64,000 nucleotides of DNA from Larimichthys crocea (lineage: Eukaryota; Chordata; Actinopteri; Sciaenidae): contig NC_040028.1 in assembly GCF_000972845.2 (NCBI RefSeq), positions 10,734,038 through 10,798,037 on the forward strand, given 5' to 3'. The position numbers and the translations under genes are program-made. Positions 33,001 to 44,012 of this stretch are shown piece after piece (position 1 is the first letter of the stretch; each line of letters starts with the position of its first letter). The notes under the pieces are model-generated. The model worked only from the letters and a program-made list of their open reading frames with translations. It did not search any database and was not told the DNA's origin.

Positions 33001-35088
33001 ATTTAAAAAAAAAAATTTAATTTTGTGTGCCTGCGTTCCCACAGTCTTTGCAAAGAAACATCATTAATTTAAACAGCTACAGCAAGACCTAAATGACTGC
33101 AAGTAAGTAATCATAAAAATACACCAAAGTCTATAACCATTACCAGCACGCCTCTTTCTCTCTCTCTCTAATTATTTATTGATTACACATTCCTGTAATG
33201 ACTTTACATCCAAACTCATTAGGATAAGCCCTTAATACTTATAATGCAGTCAGTCACTGGGCGCAAACTTTAGATTCAAAATTGTGCCTTAACATATGAA
33301 TGGACCGATGCTAACAGCATGACTCTGGGCATTTGATGCCAGAGGGGAAAATAAAAATATATATAAATAAAATGCAGTGTCCACTGCCAGTCAGGCCTGG
33401 CTGGGTTATTATGATTTAAATCTGTGCTGTCTTTCAGCAGCGCTGCTGCAACATCTAGTTGAAAGGACCGGGGACATGCCTTTGAATAAGCAACAGATGA
33501 GATCTTTTTTCTTTTTTTCCTCTTCTTCTTCTTTAAAAGACAGCAGGCAGTCCAATCCTTTTAGTACGAGTCCGATGATGACAGCAGTTTCAGATAGAGT
33601 GTAGGGGTAATGGAGATTCAAGGATTTGAGAAAACATATGAGCACATGCAGACCATTAGTGTAGTCCAATTTATTCCCTGAAGCAAAGTAAATACTGTAT
33701 GTTATAGTAATCCCACTGTAGCTTAGTGTGTAAGAATGAGATTTCAGTATTGATTAACATAGCCAGGAAGAGAGCCACTATGAACTGCTCTTAAATCAAT
33801 AAGATCATACATTAGCTGAGCAGAGGGAACTAGAATTAGGAGAAACCATGACTCTTTGGCTACACATCTTGGCACTTTCTAATTATTTCCTGAAACTTAT
33901 AGGAAGTAATATATTTATATATTTTTTATGTATATTAGAAATACTGTATATCTCAGCGACACAGGACTCCTCAGTGTTTCCATCATTATGCTACAGGCAG
34001 ATGTCCAGGCTCACCAGTTTTGTGCTTTTGTAAAAGAGTAGTTTATATGGGAAAATATACCAAGCAGTAGGTAAAAACTTCATGATAGTTGGATCTGGGG
34101 GAGTTACAGCATCTGGCTATTTCTTGGCTGAATGCGATAATTTCCTGGAGTCCCCATTGGTCGACTGTCAACCTCACAGTGACAACAAGACTTGAGGACA
34201 TGTTGTTTTTTCAGTTTTACATATCATGTTAATTAGTTAGCTTTAGATCGGCTGGATGTGTCAAGTGGAGGCTTCCCATTGTTTTCCTTGTGTTTCAATG
34301 TCACTAGGCATGGCCTCACCTGCCTCACCACCTGTGCCTCATGTACCAATCAACCCAGACTACAAGAAAAAAGGCAGATTCAACCTTCAAGACACCACCA
34401 CATTGTTCATTCTTCCTTGTGCTTAACAATGATATGGTCCTTGCCAACCTCCCTGCCATATCTCAACACCTTCACTACTGGCCCCCTACCACCGTTTCAC
34501 TGGCTCTCCACCAGCACTGCACATTCCCTTTGTGAATTCAATAAACTAAGCTAAGATGCTAGTGCTGGTGGTAGCTGTATATTTAAAGTAAAGACATGAG
34601 GGTGGTATTGATCTTCATCTAACTCTCGACAAGATAGAAAAGAGAAAGGCAAATTCATCAAAATGATTAAAGGTAGCAATCCCTTTACATGTCAACTGAA
34701 CAGGACAGAACAGAGACACATAGACCAATGGTAGAACAGCTATGGTACTCTCAACTGATGGTGATTAGCTTTTTTTCAGCTGGCAATAAAAGACACCTAT
34801 TTAAAGTAGAACACATTAAAAGCCGTCTCAAGCTTTTTATGAAATCATATTTTTCGGAAATCCCATTTAACGCATGAGGACATTTAAGGTATTTTATTAA
34901 GTACCAACTCAGACCTTATGATCAAAGCTTTGACTCTGTCGTCACTTACCAAAGAAGCAGTAGATGATTCCAAAGAGGCAGCACATGGAGCAGACCACTG
35001 AGGGCACAATCTCATATCTCCTCTCAATCTCCTGGTCACACTTCAGCCCCACCTCAGCCAAACCCAACAGTTGGCTGGTGGACGTCAT
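22826..35088 (-). CDS. tmem198: tmem198, seven-pass transmembrane protein 198
   Basis: Multi-pass membrane protein; the mammalian protein is reported to help casein kinases phosphorylate LRP6 in Wnt signalling. Six coding exons, all GT-AG: 35088-34950, 29781-29543, 28925-28713, 27954-27831, 24260-23959, 22978-22826, giving 389 aa (human 360). Seen: N-terminal [20 protein letters not shown]; seven hydrophobic segments at about residues 28-46, 52-72, 84-104, 106-127, 136-158, 163-185 and 206-228; a cytosolic tail with [18 protein letters not shown], a Lys-rich block, a His/Pro/Gln-rich block with five His in a row, then [11 protein letters not shown]. The last exon encodes [14 protein letters not shown] and [12 protein letters not shown] plus stop, matching SYIQSFRDRQTG and PVRV in human. 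Neighbouring desmin and ptprn repeat the human 2q35 cluster. The start codon begins [14 protein letters not shown]; the human N-terminus is longer. A 5' non-coding exon is likely. Confidence 0.93.
23150..23425. repeat. dispersed fish repeat in tmem198 intron 5, copy 1
   Basis: It shares ordered blocks with the copy at 34060-34670: CTATTTCTTGGCTG, CAACCTCAC, ACAAGACTT, CTAAGCTAAG and CATCTAACTCT. From memory these belong to a common percomorph interspersed element. It carries a perfect X-box palindrome, GTTGCCAGGCAAC, at 23224-23236. Confidence 0.6.
23849..23934. repeat. 43-bp tandem duplication next to tmem198 exon 5
   Basis: Two near-identical 43-bp units (23849-23891, 23892-23934) starting CACCCATTTCTGTGGAAAG. 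They lie about 25 bp into intron 5 from the exon 5 donor (23958). Confidence 0.9.
26745..27220 (+). mobile_element. putative retroelement 3' remnant
   Basis: A C/T-rich stretch ends in GCTGAGTAAGCCTGTTTTTG, TTTATTCAACC, CGCATTTGAGTCCTCAACTC and GTACATGAAAA. This order resembles the 3' ends of fish retroelements as I remember them. No transposase or reverse-transcriptase sequence is visible. Low certainty on class and limits. Confidence 0.35.
30019..30050. repeat. (CA)n microsatellite
   Basis: CA tract in tmem198 intron 1. Confidence 0.95.
32654..32743. repeat. perfect 45-bp tandem duplication
   Basis: The units at 32654-32698 and 32699-32743 are identical (each starts ATGTTTGTTTTCCC). Perfect identity points to a recent event. 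Lies in tmem198 intron 1. Confidence 0.95.
32904..33017 (+). mobile_element. tRNA-derived SINE, internally shortened
   Basis: An A-box-like TGGCCATGTGG (32911-32921) and a B-box-like AGTTCAAGTCT (32952-32962) have the spacing of a pol III promoter. They are followed by CTGTTGAGTAAAGGCAAAAA and an A-rich tail. From memory this is a common percomorph SINE, with most of its body missing between the B box and the AAAGGCAAAAA tail. Confidence 0.6.
34060..34670. repeat. dispersed fish repeat, copy 2, with internal insertion
   Basis: The left part (about 34060-34205) and right part (about 34546-34670) match the element at 23150-23425 in order. Between them, 34206-34545 is extra sequence rich in CACC/CCTC and ending in AATTCAATAAAC, probably a later insertion. 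Confidence 0.5.
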
Positions 35089-35197
35089 GTTGACTGAAGT
35101 GAAGGGGGGGCAACTTTTAAAAGAGCTGGGGTGAGGGGTGGAGGGGATGCGTCAGGATGACTGGATCAGCGGGCCTCACCCATTGAAACGTGGCTAC
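35089..35197 (-). other. probable 5' UTR part of tmem198 first coding exon
   Basis: On the minus strand a GTTTGCAG acceptor ends at 35198, so the coding exon would begin at 35197 with 109 nt of 5' UTR. This implies at least one non-coding exon further upstream. Confidence 0.35.
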
Positions 35198-38100
35198 CTG
35201 CAAACGGGACGCATGAATGGAAAGAGTAATGGAGAGAGAGAGGGTGAATAAGAGAAAGAAAAGACAGAGGAGAGAGTGATTATTGATTGCTCATTTAAAG
35301 TACACAGCTGTGAGTGCTGACAGGGCAGTAAGCATGCATTAAAATGTTGAAAAAAGAAACATCTTAGCACAGCACAGCCGCTCTACAACAACGACTTCTG
35401 CAGATGAAATGACTGCAGAAAAAATAAAAAATGCAATTCAGCCACTATCATTCACTTGGATTTACAGTAAAGCGCTTGCAACAAATTGTTGCCAACAGTT
35501 TGAAAGTATCTGACTGGGAGTAGAAGATTTTTTAGCACACACATAATGGTTGCCATGGAAAGATCAACAGAATTCATTTGCATAAATTTGCATGTTGTGG
35601 GAAATTAAGGCACAAGTACAAGAATGTTTGTGAGCTTTGTATTTGTACAACAAAGCTCAAGGATATAAGGACACAAATTTAAACCCTTAAACACGACTTA
35701 CTCACGATCTGCTGCTGTTTTAATCACACAGTTAAAATGATACTTCAGCAAATACTCACTTCTGTTGTACTGTCAAGCTGCATAACTGCTGTGTCATTAC
35801 TTTATGTGCTACAAAACAGCGCTGCAGTATAGACCATGTATAGTATTTCACTATTGTTGTGAAACATAAGGAATAGAAATACTAGAGTGTTACATGTATT
35901 GATTGCGTATGCTACAAATGCTGAATACAATGCATTTTCCTCTGGGGCACGTCAGCCAAACGTATGCTAGATTTACAGTGTTACAAGAGTAATGTAGAAA
36001 AGACTTTTGCTGGATTTGGAGATACTACTGAAAGTGCAAAAACAAGATTAAAATTTTAGTTTCATAGGAAGTCAAGTGCAATAAACAAGCAAAACCTTTG
36101 ACAAGATAATTAAAAAATAAATAAAAAGAAGCATTCTTTCCATTTAGAACAAAAAAAAAAGAGCAGCTGCACTAGCAACATGTCAAATTAAATGAACAGC
36201 ATAATCTGGACTGCAGTGTGTTCATTTTCATTTTACATGAAAACAAATCACAGGTTGTACTTTGTAACCTACTCCATCACTTAAAAGCAAGAGCATGGTT
36301 TTAGTGCAGTGTGATTACCCATTGTATTCAATTAGACTCCACCAGCTATATTTAATTGACTTTAATTTTAAGGGCAAATGGAGCTTTCACTATTACAATG
36401 TGTGCCATGTGTGAGCAATTACTGACTCCGCAATTCAGTTTTTGTTCCCAGTGTACACACTATTGTAACCTTTCAACTAATGAGTGTTATGTAGAGACGT
36501 ACTGTTACATAATATAGCCCATTATTGACAACTTTATACATAATTGATCTTCTAGTGTCCTCTGGGTCACCAAAAGACACAAAATGATCATCATTAGGCG
36601 TGTGGTTTGTGCTGCAGACACTCTGCTTAGAGATTCCAGTCCTTTCCTTTTTTTTAGAGGATGAAAATGTGCCTGGGGCTTTCACTTTGTTGTTTTTTTG
36701 ACTATGTCGGTGCCATCAGCTAATAAAAAAAAACAGTAAAAAATGATGTGATCAAAGTGGGCTGTGTTTTACATTTATGGTACATTGATTAATTATAAAC
36801 ATATAATTCAATTCAACTCCTCATATCCTCATAACCATGGAAACACAAACAGCAATCTCATGATGTACTTACATCCATAAAGGCTCAAGGACAGAGGCCG
36901 TCCACCCTAAGTCTGACATAATCAATTACATTCATGCTTTTAGAAAGTATTGTACCAGAACATAAACAAGAGAAGAAGAATTTTAGAGGAATAATTTGTG
37001 GACATCTGTGTGTGCATATACACACACACACATCTGCTGATAAAAAGAGACAGCGAAGGTAAAAGAGGCTGACAGAAAGATGGCTGATGAGATGGAGGTT
37101 CAAGGTGAGCACCAACTTGATAACACTCACATAACAATATTGTTGGCAGCATGTTATGTGCTGTGCTGGAGTTCATTATTTTAGAGTTTGTCCGGGACAA
37201 GAAAAAAAAAGTGTAGAAGTTGGCCAGTAGCCAACCTCCACATTACCAGCTGTTGTCCTGAGGTCTCTGTCTCTCTTTTTCTACTTGCTTCGCTAAAAGT
37301 AACACTGGTGACCCTGGATAATAAAAGGTATCATGAAGATGCTTATGGTGTCTTGTACAAGACACATAACGAGAAACATAAATGAAGTATCAAGATAAGA
37401 TGCAGGACAAAATAGAGAACAAATAAGAACATAATAAGAGATGCACTAGAAAAACTAGAAATCATTTGCAAATATAAAAAATAAGGCTAAAAAATAACAG
37501 AACAGCCTCGGCTACAGTGTCTCTAATATAAGAGCGGGTTCTCGCATCTAAGGCCTCTGATGAGTATCCAAAAAATTCATTTCATTTTAGAGTCTCCTTA
37601 TATTGTCAGTAGAATATCTTTTATATCTTTTATAAAGCATGGGTTGTCCACATTAATTAATTTACGGCAAAATGTATTCAAGTCTATTCAAGTTAGTAAT
37701 ACTCATAATTGTATAGGTCTAAATGAGAAACATTTCAAGAGGTCTTTGCCACTTTTGTGTTGTGTGCAAGATTCATAGACTGAGGACGTATTCTATTATG
37801 ACAGAAATCATTAACCGTTAACATAAAAATAAGGTGAGAGTGCAGAATTCTATTAAAAAATAGGCAGAAGAACCATCTGGACCTGGGATTTTATTTGTAG
37901 GCATCCACTTAACTGTTGCCAGAACTTCAGCTTCAGACTCATGCTGTTAACTTACAAACCCACACACAGCTCCACATTTATTCGAGCACCAAATCCCAGC
38001 GGTTTAATTCATGCCAGCCGAGACACAAATTAAGACTTACTAAGCGTATAAACTCACTCGACGGTGGATACCTTTAAATGAAAACATCCTCTAACTGGCA

Positions 38101-38239
38101 TAAATGGCGGTATTTTACTCTGCGTCGTTATTATTTCACGAGACAAGTACTCCACTACATCTTTTATGCAGTCATCACAGTTGCTCTCTGTCTCCATGAT
38201 GACATCTCTTGCTAAGACTATGTCATTTATGCAGAGGTT

Positions 38240-38280
38240 CACACACACACACACACGCACACACACACACACACACACAC
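38240..38280. repeat. (CA)n microsatellite
   Basis: CA tract of about 20 units with one CG interruption. Confidence 0.95.
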
Positions 38281-41200
38281 TTCCTTAAGCCAGTCGCCGT
38301 CCTTACACAAATCTCTCTTTCTCTGCTGTTTCCAATAGCCATGTCATTTGTATGGACCTATTCTCATCTTCTGTACTCCTACCTGCATTTATACCGCCTG
38401 CCTGGTGAAGTGCCAGGCTTCAGAAGAAACATAAAACCTTGAACTGAGAGCTACTGATTGTCGTGCTGTTCATTCACATGGTTAGTAACTGTACAAAAGT
38501 GCATTAGCTGGTCCAGAGCCTGCAATATATTGGCCTAAGTACAGTAATACTACCTCCAAAGCATTATAATGGATTTACGGAATGCACTCAAAATCTACTT
38601 TTCTTTTATAACACCTGTGGGTTACAAGTTGCATATTAAATTTTAAGTTGTGTTACTGTGGATCCATTACTTTGGTCTAGTATTCTCCTTCAGGTCACTG
38701 CCCGTGTCATGTTAGAGTACAGTTGACAAACTCCTGTATCTGTCTCCTGCATCTGCTCTTGAACGTGCACAAATATACAGACTGTACACCCATGCTCGCC
38801 TGCTTGGTTTCACAGGGCGAGGTAAGACCTTGTAACTCTATATTGACTTGCGCTCAAACACACATGCACACGCAAGAGCATCTCTAAAGTCCTGAATGGT
38901 CGCACTCAAAATCAATAGTTTTTCCAGCATGACATGTTGTGTGCTTTAGAAGAAATCTACACACAGGTGGGATTTAAGAGGCTACCATATTGTGTGTGTG
39001 ATACTGTCTAATTCTAGACTAGCTTTTGAAATGAAATAATGTTGCATTTGTGCTAAAAAAAACAACAACAAAAAAACAAGTAAGCGGGTGGTCAAGATCG
39101 GTAAAATTCAAATGTAGTAAACATGATCAGTGTGAGGGAATTTCCTATTCTAGCACACTACATATTACATAAGGCGTGAGGTCATTGTAGAGATAAATCT
39201 TGTTAAATCTTGGATTATTATGGAGACACTGACTTCTCTATTGGAGATACAGAGCAGCTGTAAGGTTTACGATGTTCCATTCTGATCATGATACTATGAT
39301 GACCGAGGTCAGAGGATAGGACCTTTCATAGATACAAGGAAGACGCCTCCTACAGAGTCAGATAACAATGCTAAGGATAAACATATTTCCCTGTCTGTAC
39401 ACTGTATACTGCAGATGCGTTGAGTATGACCATTTTTAGTTGTTTTTGTGGCACTATTCTGAGGGCATAAAGACGAGATAGAGAGGACAGCTTCTTCAGA
39501 ATTGAGGCGGCATCATGTCATGACAAGCATATTGATAGATCTTCCATTCTCCCTGGCCAAGCTTCAATAAACCTTTCAGCATAAGTCATCTTGGACTCCT
39601 GTGCACTTTCTCTCCACTGACTGAACTGACCATGGATGAATTCTCTTAATCTATCAGATTGTGACGAGCTCGAAAGAACAAAAGAAAGAAAAAAACATCT
39701 TTGCGCTCACATTCTGAGGGACCGTCACAATTTGTTCAGACAACATCAGTCAAGGTCTGGCAGCATTTATTCACGGACGCGTGGAAATGGATGAGCCAGG
39801 TGAAATCAGAAAGTCTGCTGTACGGCGAAAAAATGTAATGGCAGAATAGATAAATGACATTTAATGGGTGCTGGTGTCTAATCACTCAAGTGTTTCAATA
39901 AATAATTACTCAGAGTTTCCGATAGACAAGAGCAGCTGACATCTAAATGTCAGAGCAGCTCTGTTTAATTTCTTTTTAAGCCGATCCGTTCCTATGTCAG
40001 TGACACCCACCTGAGTCTGGGCCTAACCCTCACTACTAATATGGAATTAAAAGCATTAACATAGATTAAGATGAACTATAAGCTAGTATTAAACATTTTA
40101 ATGATACGGTGTGTAAACAATGCTTCGTGTGGGGGAGGTCGGGAATGCGTGACTCAGAGCTAAACAGAAGCTGATTAGCATTAATACGGTGTGTTTGGAT
40201 GCAGCAGTCCTCAGTGGCAACCATGTTAGCTACACGATGCGGCCATGTTAAGTACATTAATAACTGGGTGGATAATACGTGATGCTGTACTGAAGTAAGC
40301 CCCTCAGACTTAAAGTACAGCGTGGAGCTCCTTGAGCAGGAAACTTTAACTGAGTAGGTGCTTACTGACAGGAGAAACTCAGCTGTCTAGTTCATTGAGC
40401 GATATATGCATCACGCCATCCTACTGCCCTGCACACTTCCATGACAACTGATTTTCATTATAAGTCACTGCAGGTAAGGGAATATGGTAAAACTTTAACT
40501 AAATGGCCAAAGTTGAGGGAAAGATTCTGGGAATATCTTTTTACAGTATATAGGAAACTATATATGGGAAACTAGAAAGCCCTATGAGAGTGCAACCCTG
40601 TGTCAGGACTACACAATAAAATCTACTTCTGGATTCTAAACATAAATTGATAGACAGGCATGAAATACATGTGTCAGACTTTCCTTTTCATAAGTGTAGT
40701 CCTTCAGAGATTAACAGCAAAATGTTTAAAAATGCACCATGTTGCAAGTTAGTAAATCTTTTGAGGAAAAGTATGTGCCTGCATGCATCCAGATCTGCAG
40801 TTCCACACCACAAAACTGCACCAGTCTGTACTGCGTGCAGGCCTTGTCAAAAACCTGAAAAGCACTTGGAGGCATTCCAATTCATAATTGCCTGTCTTGG
40901 AAAGACAGACTCCAATGGTGAAACAGATTGTGAAGACTGCAGCTTAGTTACACCACAGGCACCTGACTGAGAGTGACGCTACTCCACTGCCAAAAATAAT
41001 AATGATAAAGTGGAAATATGCTCAGAGGATCTGGTCTCTGAAGCTTCTTTTATTTGATTTTTTTTCTCTCTCTCTCTCGCTTTGCCATAAATATTCAATC
41101 GAGACACCGTGAGTGATCGACTTTTTCTACACTTCTTGGGTCATTATAGGATTTTTTGCTTGATTCAAGCGTTAACTGTTCCACAGTGCCGAAAATCTGA

Positions 41201-42435
41201 TAAAGAAAAACCGAAAAACTTCACCAGGTGTGAAAAAAAAGTCTGCAGGAGAAGATTATTACTGCAATGTCTTACTTTTTGTTTCTTCTTCTTGAATCAA
41301 AAATGATAGAAACAACCTGCGAATGTATTTCTATGCAACACAGTCAGTCAAAAAGAATCCTTCAAGAAAGAAAAGGGTTACATGATGCTGCTGCTTCCGT
41401 ATTGTGTCATTCTGCCACAGCAGGATGACAGCTTTATAAGATAAACTATAGTAATTATCCTCAGTTAACACCGCATGACTCTAAGTTAAATGTCATATTC
41501 AATGCATGAAGATTTTTTTCAATTCACATTCTGCGGTGACCTGACCTCTGTTGAGTGCTACATCCACAGCGAGATTACATGATTAGAAAATATCCCAGCA
41601 ATAAGGTCAGAAAAACGAAGAGCAAAAAAAAAAATACATATTATGCAACAATGTCACGTCCAGGCTGTTGCTAAAGCAACCAGCAGCGTTACAAGGACCC
41701 TGCAGATGGGGCGTTGGGGGGGGCTTGTCGCCATGGGAATGTGCATGTTAAGAGCCAATCCGTGATGGTTTCTTTGAGGCCCCTGGCAGCAGACGGTCCT
41801 GACCTCTGACCCTATTCAGCTAGTGCCTCTTTATAATTCACCAACACATTAGGTTGAACTGAGTGTATTATTTCTAGAACGGTCCCATCCTTGGATGTTT
41901 AAGCATTTTTGTGGGTTGAACGGAGTGTAGTGATTAGAAGTGTGTTAATGCCGCAAAATATAAAGTCTGAACAACAGCAAGGTTTATAAGCTTCTAAAAA
42001 GATCATAGTCCTATATCGAGTTGAATATCTTCAGTGATAATTTGGACTTTTTCTCAATTCTAAAAAAATCTACAGCTCCCTCCTATGGTGAGATTTGCTG
42101 TCCTGTCCTCATTTCTGCGCTGTATTTTGTTATTGATGCCGACTACTAATTCAAATGCAGCCAAAATCATTGTGAGATCACAGAAGTATGCTCAGCCTCA
42201 AAGATAGTACACACAGTAATAATATCAATGGAGGAAAGGAGAAGGAGCTCTGTATTACTGTTGTTTTTTCTGCAATAATACCTGTAAAGGTCACTGTTCG
42301 GTACAAAATATGGTTTGCTTCACCGTGGCACTTTGTTCCCATGAACACTGAACTATAAATCTACTTATTACAGTGTACAATACTTACACCTTCTTAAAAT
42401 GTGGATTGAAATTGTCCCAGTACATTGTGTTTTTA

Positions 42436-43170
42436 GGTTAAAGATCCAGTGTGTCTGATTTAGGGCAAGGCAGAAATAGAATTATATATGCATAACTATG
42501 TTTTTAATAGTGTATAATTATCTGAAAAGGTGAATCAAAGGAGAATGTTATTTATCTTAAAATGACCCTTTCACACCTACACAACCTCTGTGGAAGTGCT
42601 AAAAACGTGGCCGCTTGAGAGTGGCTGCAGAAGTGAGTCAATTTCCATAAGCGGCCATATTAAAATACTCAATTTTCCAGAAATAAACAAGTTTACAGCC
42701 TGGTTCAGACAACGGCGTTGGACTCTAGATAATTTCCACGTCCATGACAACTGTGAGGGAGGTGATTTTTTTTTAACTCGACCATTCAGATGATATTAAA
42801 GTTATGCAGAATTATCAGCATGACCTCTATTAAAGCATCTAGGTGTCATTCGATCTGCTTCAGGTCCGGCAATGATGCAAGTCTTTTCCAATATTTAGAT
42901 TAGCTTGGAGGCGGAAGAAGCAGTACATCCAACATGGTGGTGGCCAGTGGTACATATTTTCGCCTTCAAAACAGCGCTTTGGAAACCTGTGGGTGACGTG
43001 ACTCACGCTCTGTCCATTCTTTATACTGTCATTGGTTGAACCACCATGTTTCTACAGTAACCAAGAATAGAGAAACGAAACCCTGGCTCTAGATAAGGCC
43101 TTTCCTGTTTGGTGTGGGAGTGATGCGAAGGGGTTGCAACCAGCCGTCATTAAATTGTGCACGCTGCTCT
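42436..43170. mobile_element. nested non-autonomous repeats
   Basis: The outer parts (about 42436-42625 with TAAAGATCCAGTGTGTCTGA, and about 43028-43170 with ACCATGTTTCTACAGTAACC and CCTGGCTCTAGATAAGGCCT) look like the two ends of one common percomorph element. The middle (about 42626-43027, with GTTTACAGCCTGG, CATGACAACTGTGAGGG, TCCAACATGGTGG and CCTGTGGGTGACGTGAC) looks like a second widespread element inserted into it. No transposase remains. Based on remembered patterns. Confidence 0.5.
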
Positions 43171-43976
43171 TCTAAAGGTATTGTGAGGAGATTCAATAAT
43201 CATAACGTGGCAACACAGTTTGCAGTGTTTCGACTGCACTGAATAATCTGACGGCTTTTCATTTTCCATCAGCTCCACTCGAGCAATTTAGTGTGGAAAC
43301 TCTGCAGTGAAATCTAAATGCTGTTTCATGGGCTCACTTTTCCTCCCTGCAGACAAACCAGGAGCACTGAATCACACCACAGCACCTCTGACACAAATCA
43401 CAGTTCACATGATGATTTGCTCAGCCATATCCTCGCTTGCATGCCTCTGTCAGCCCGACAGGCCAATAATGTGAGGTTACATATCAAAACTACTGGCAGC
43501 GTAATAACCTCTCTGCGTGTTGATGTGCTCGCTGTTGGAGTTTTGCTTCTGTTCCTCTCTCTCTCTCTCGTCCAGATGAGTAGACAGTCTGAGGTCACAG
43601 ATCAAATTTGAACATTGCTGCTTCTGTAATATGGCTTTTATGATTTGTTCTGCTGTATGCCAGCTCTGGCCTCGAAACTGTATTTGCCATTCACAGCATG
43701 ACTTCACCTTCACCTCTGGGAGTGTGCAGCCTTAGATCTATGATCTTTACATCTTTAATCTATGTCTATTATAGTTTAAATAGTTGACATGGAAACTGCT
43801 GCTCTCCCTGAATGACTGTCACTATAAATAAATACTTGATTCTGCACTTGAACACTAGATAAATATTATAATTTCAAATGCCACCTGAAGAAATATGAAG
43901 TAAATATTAAACCGAGTTCTGCAGACACCCAGAGAAATGTGCAGAGGAGTGAAGTCATCTCTGCCTTTTGAGTACA

Positions 43977-43980
<4 letters not shown>

Positions 43981-44008
<28 letters not shown>
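43981..44008. repeat. (TG)n microsatellite
   Basis: Uninterrupted GT tract. Confidence 0.95.

Positions 44009-44012
<4 letters not shown>

Noticed and set aside
40647..40970. 107-codon plus-strand open frame with several cysteines (CTACRPCQKPEK)
   Set aside because: No splice context, no recognisable family, and the length is within what AT/GC-mixed non-coding sequence gives by chance in 64 kb.
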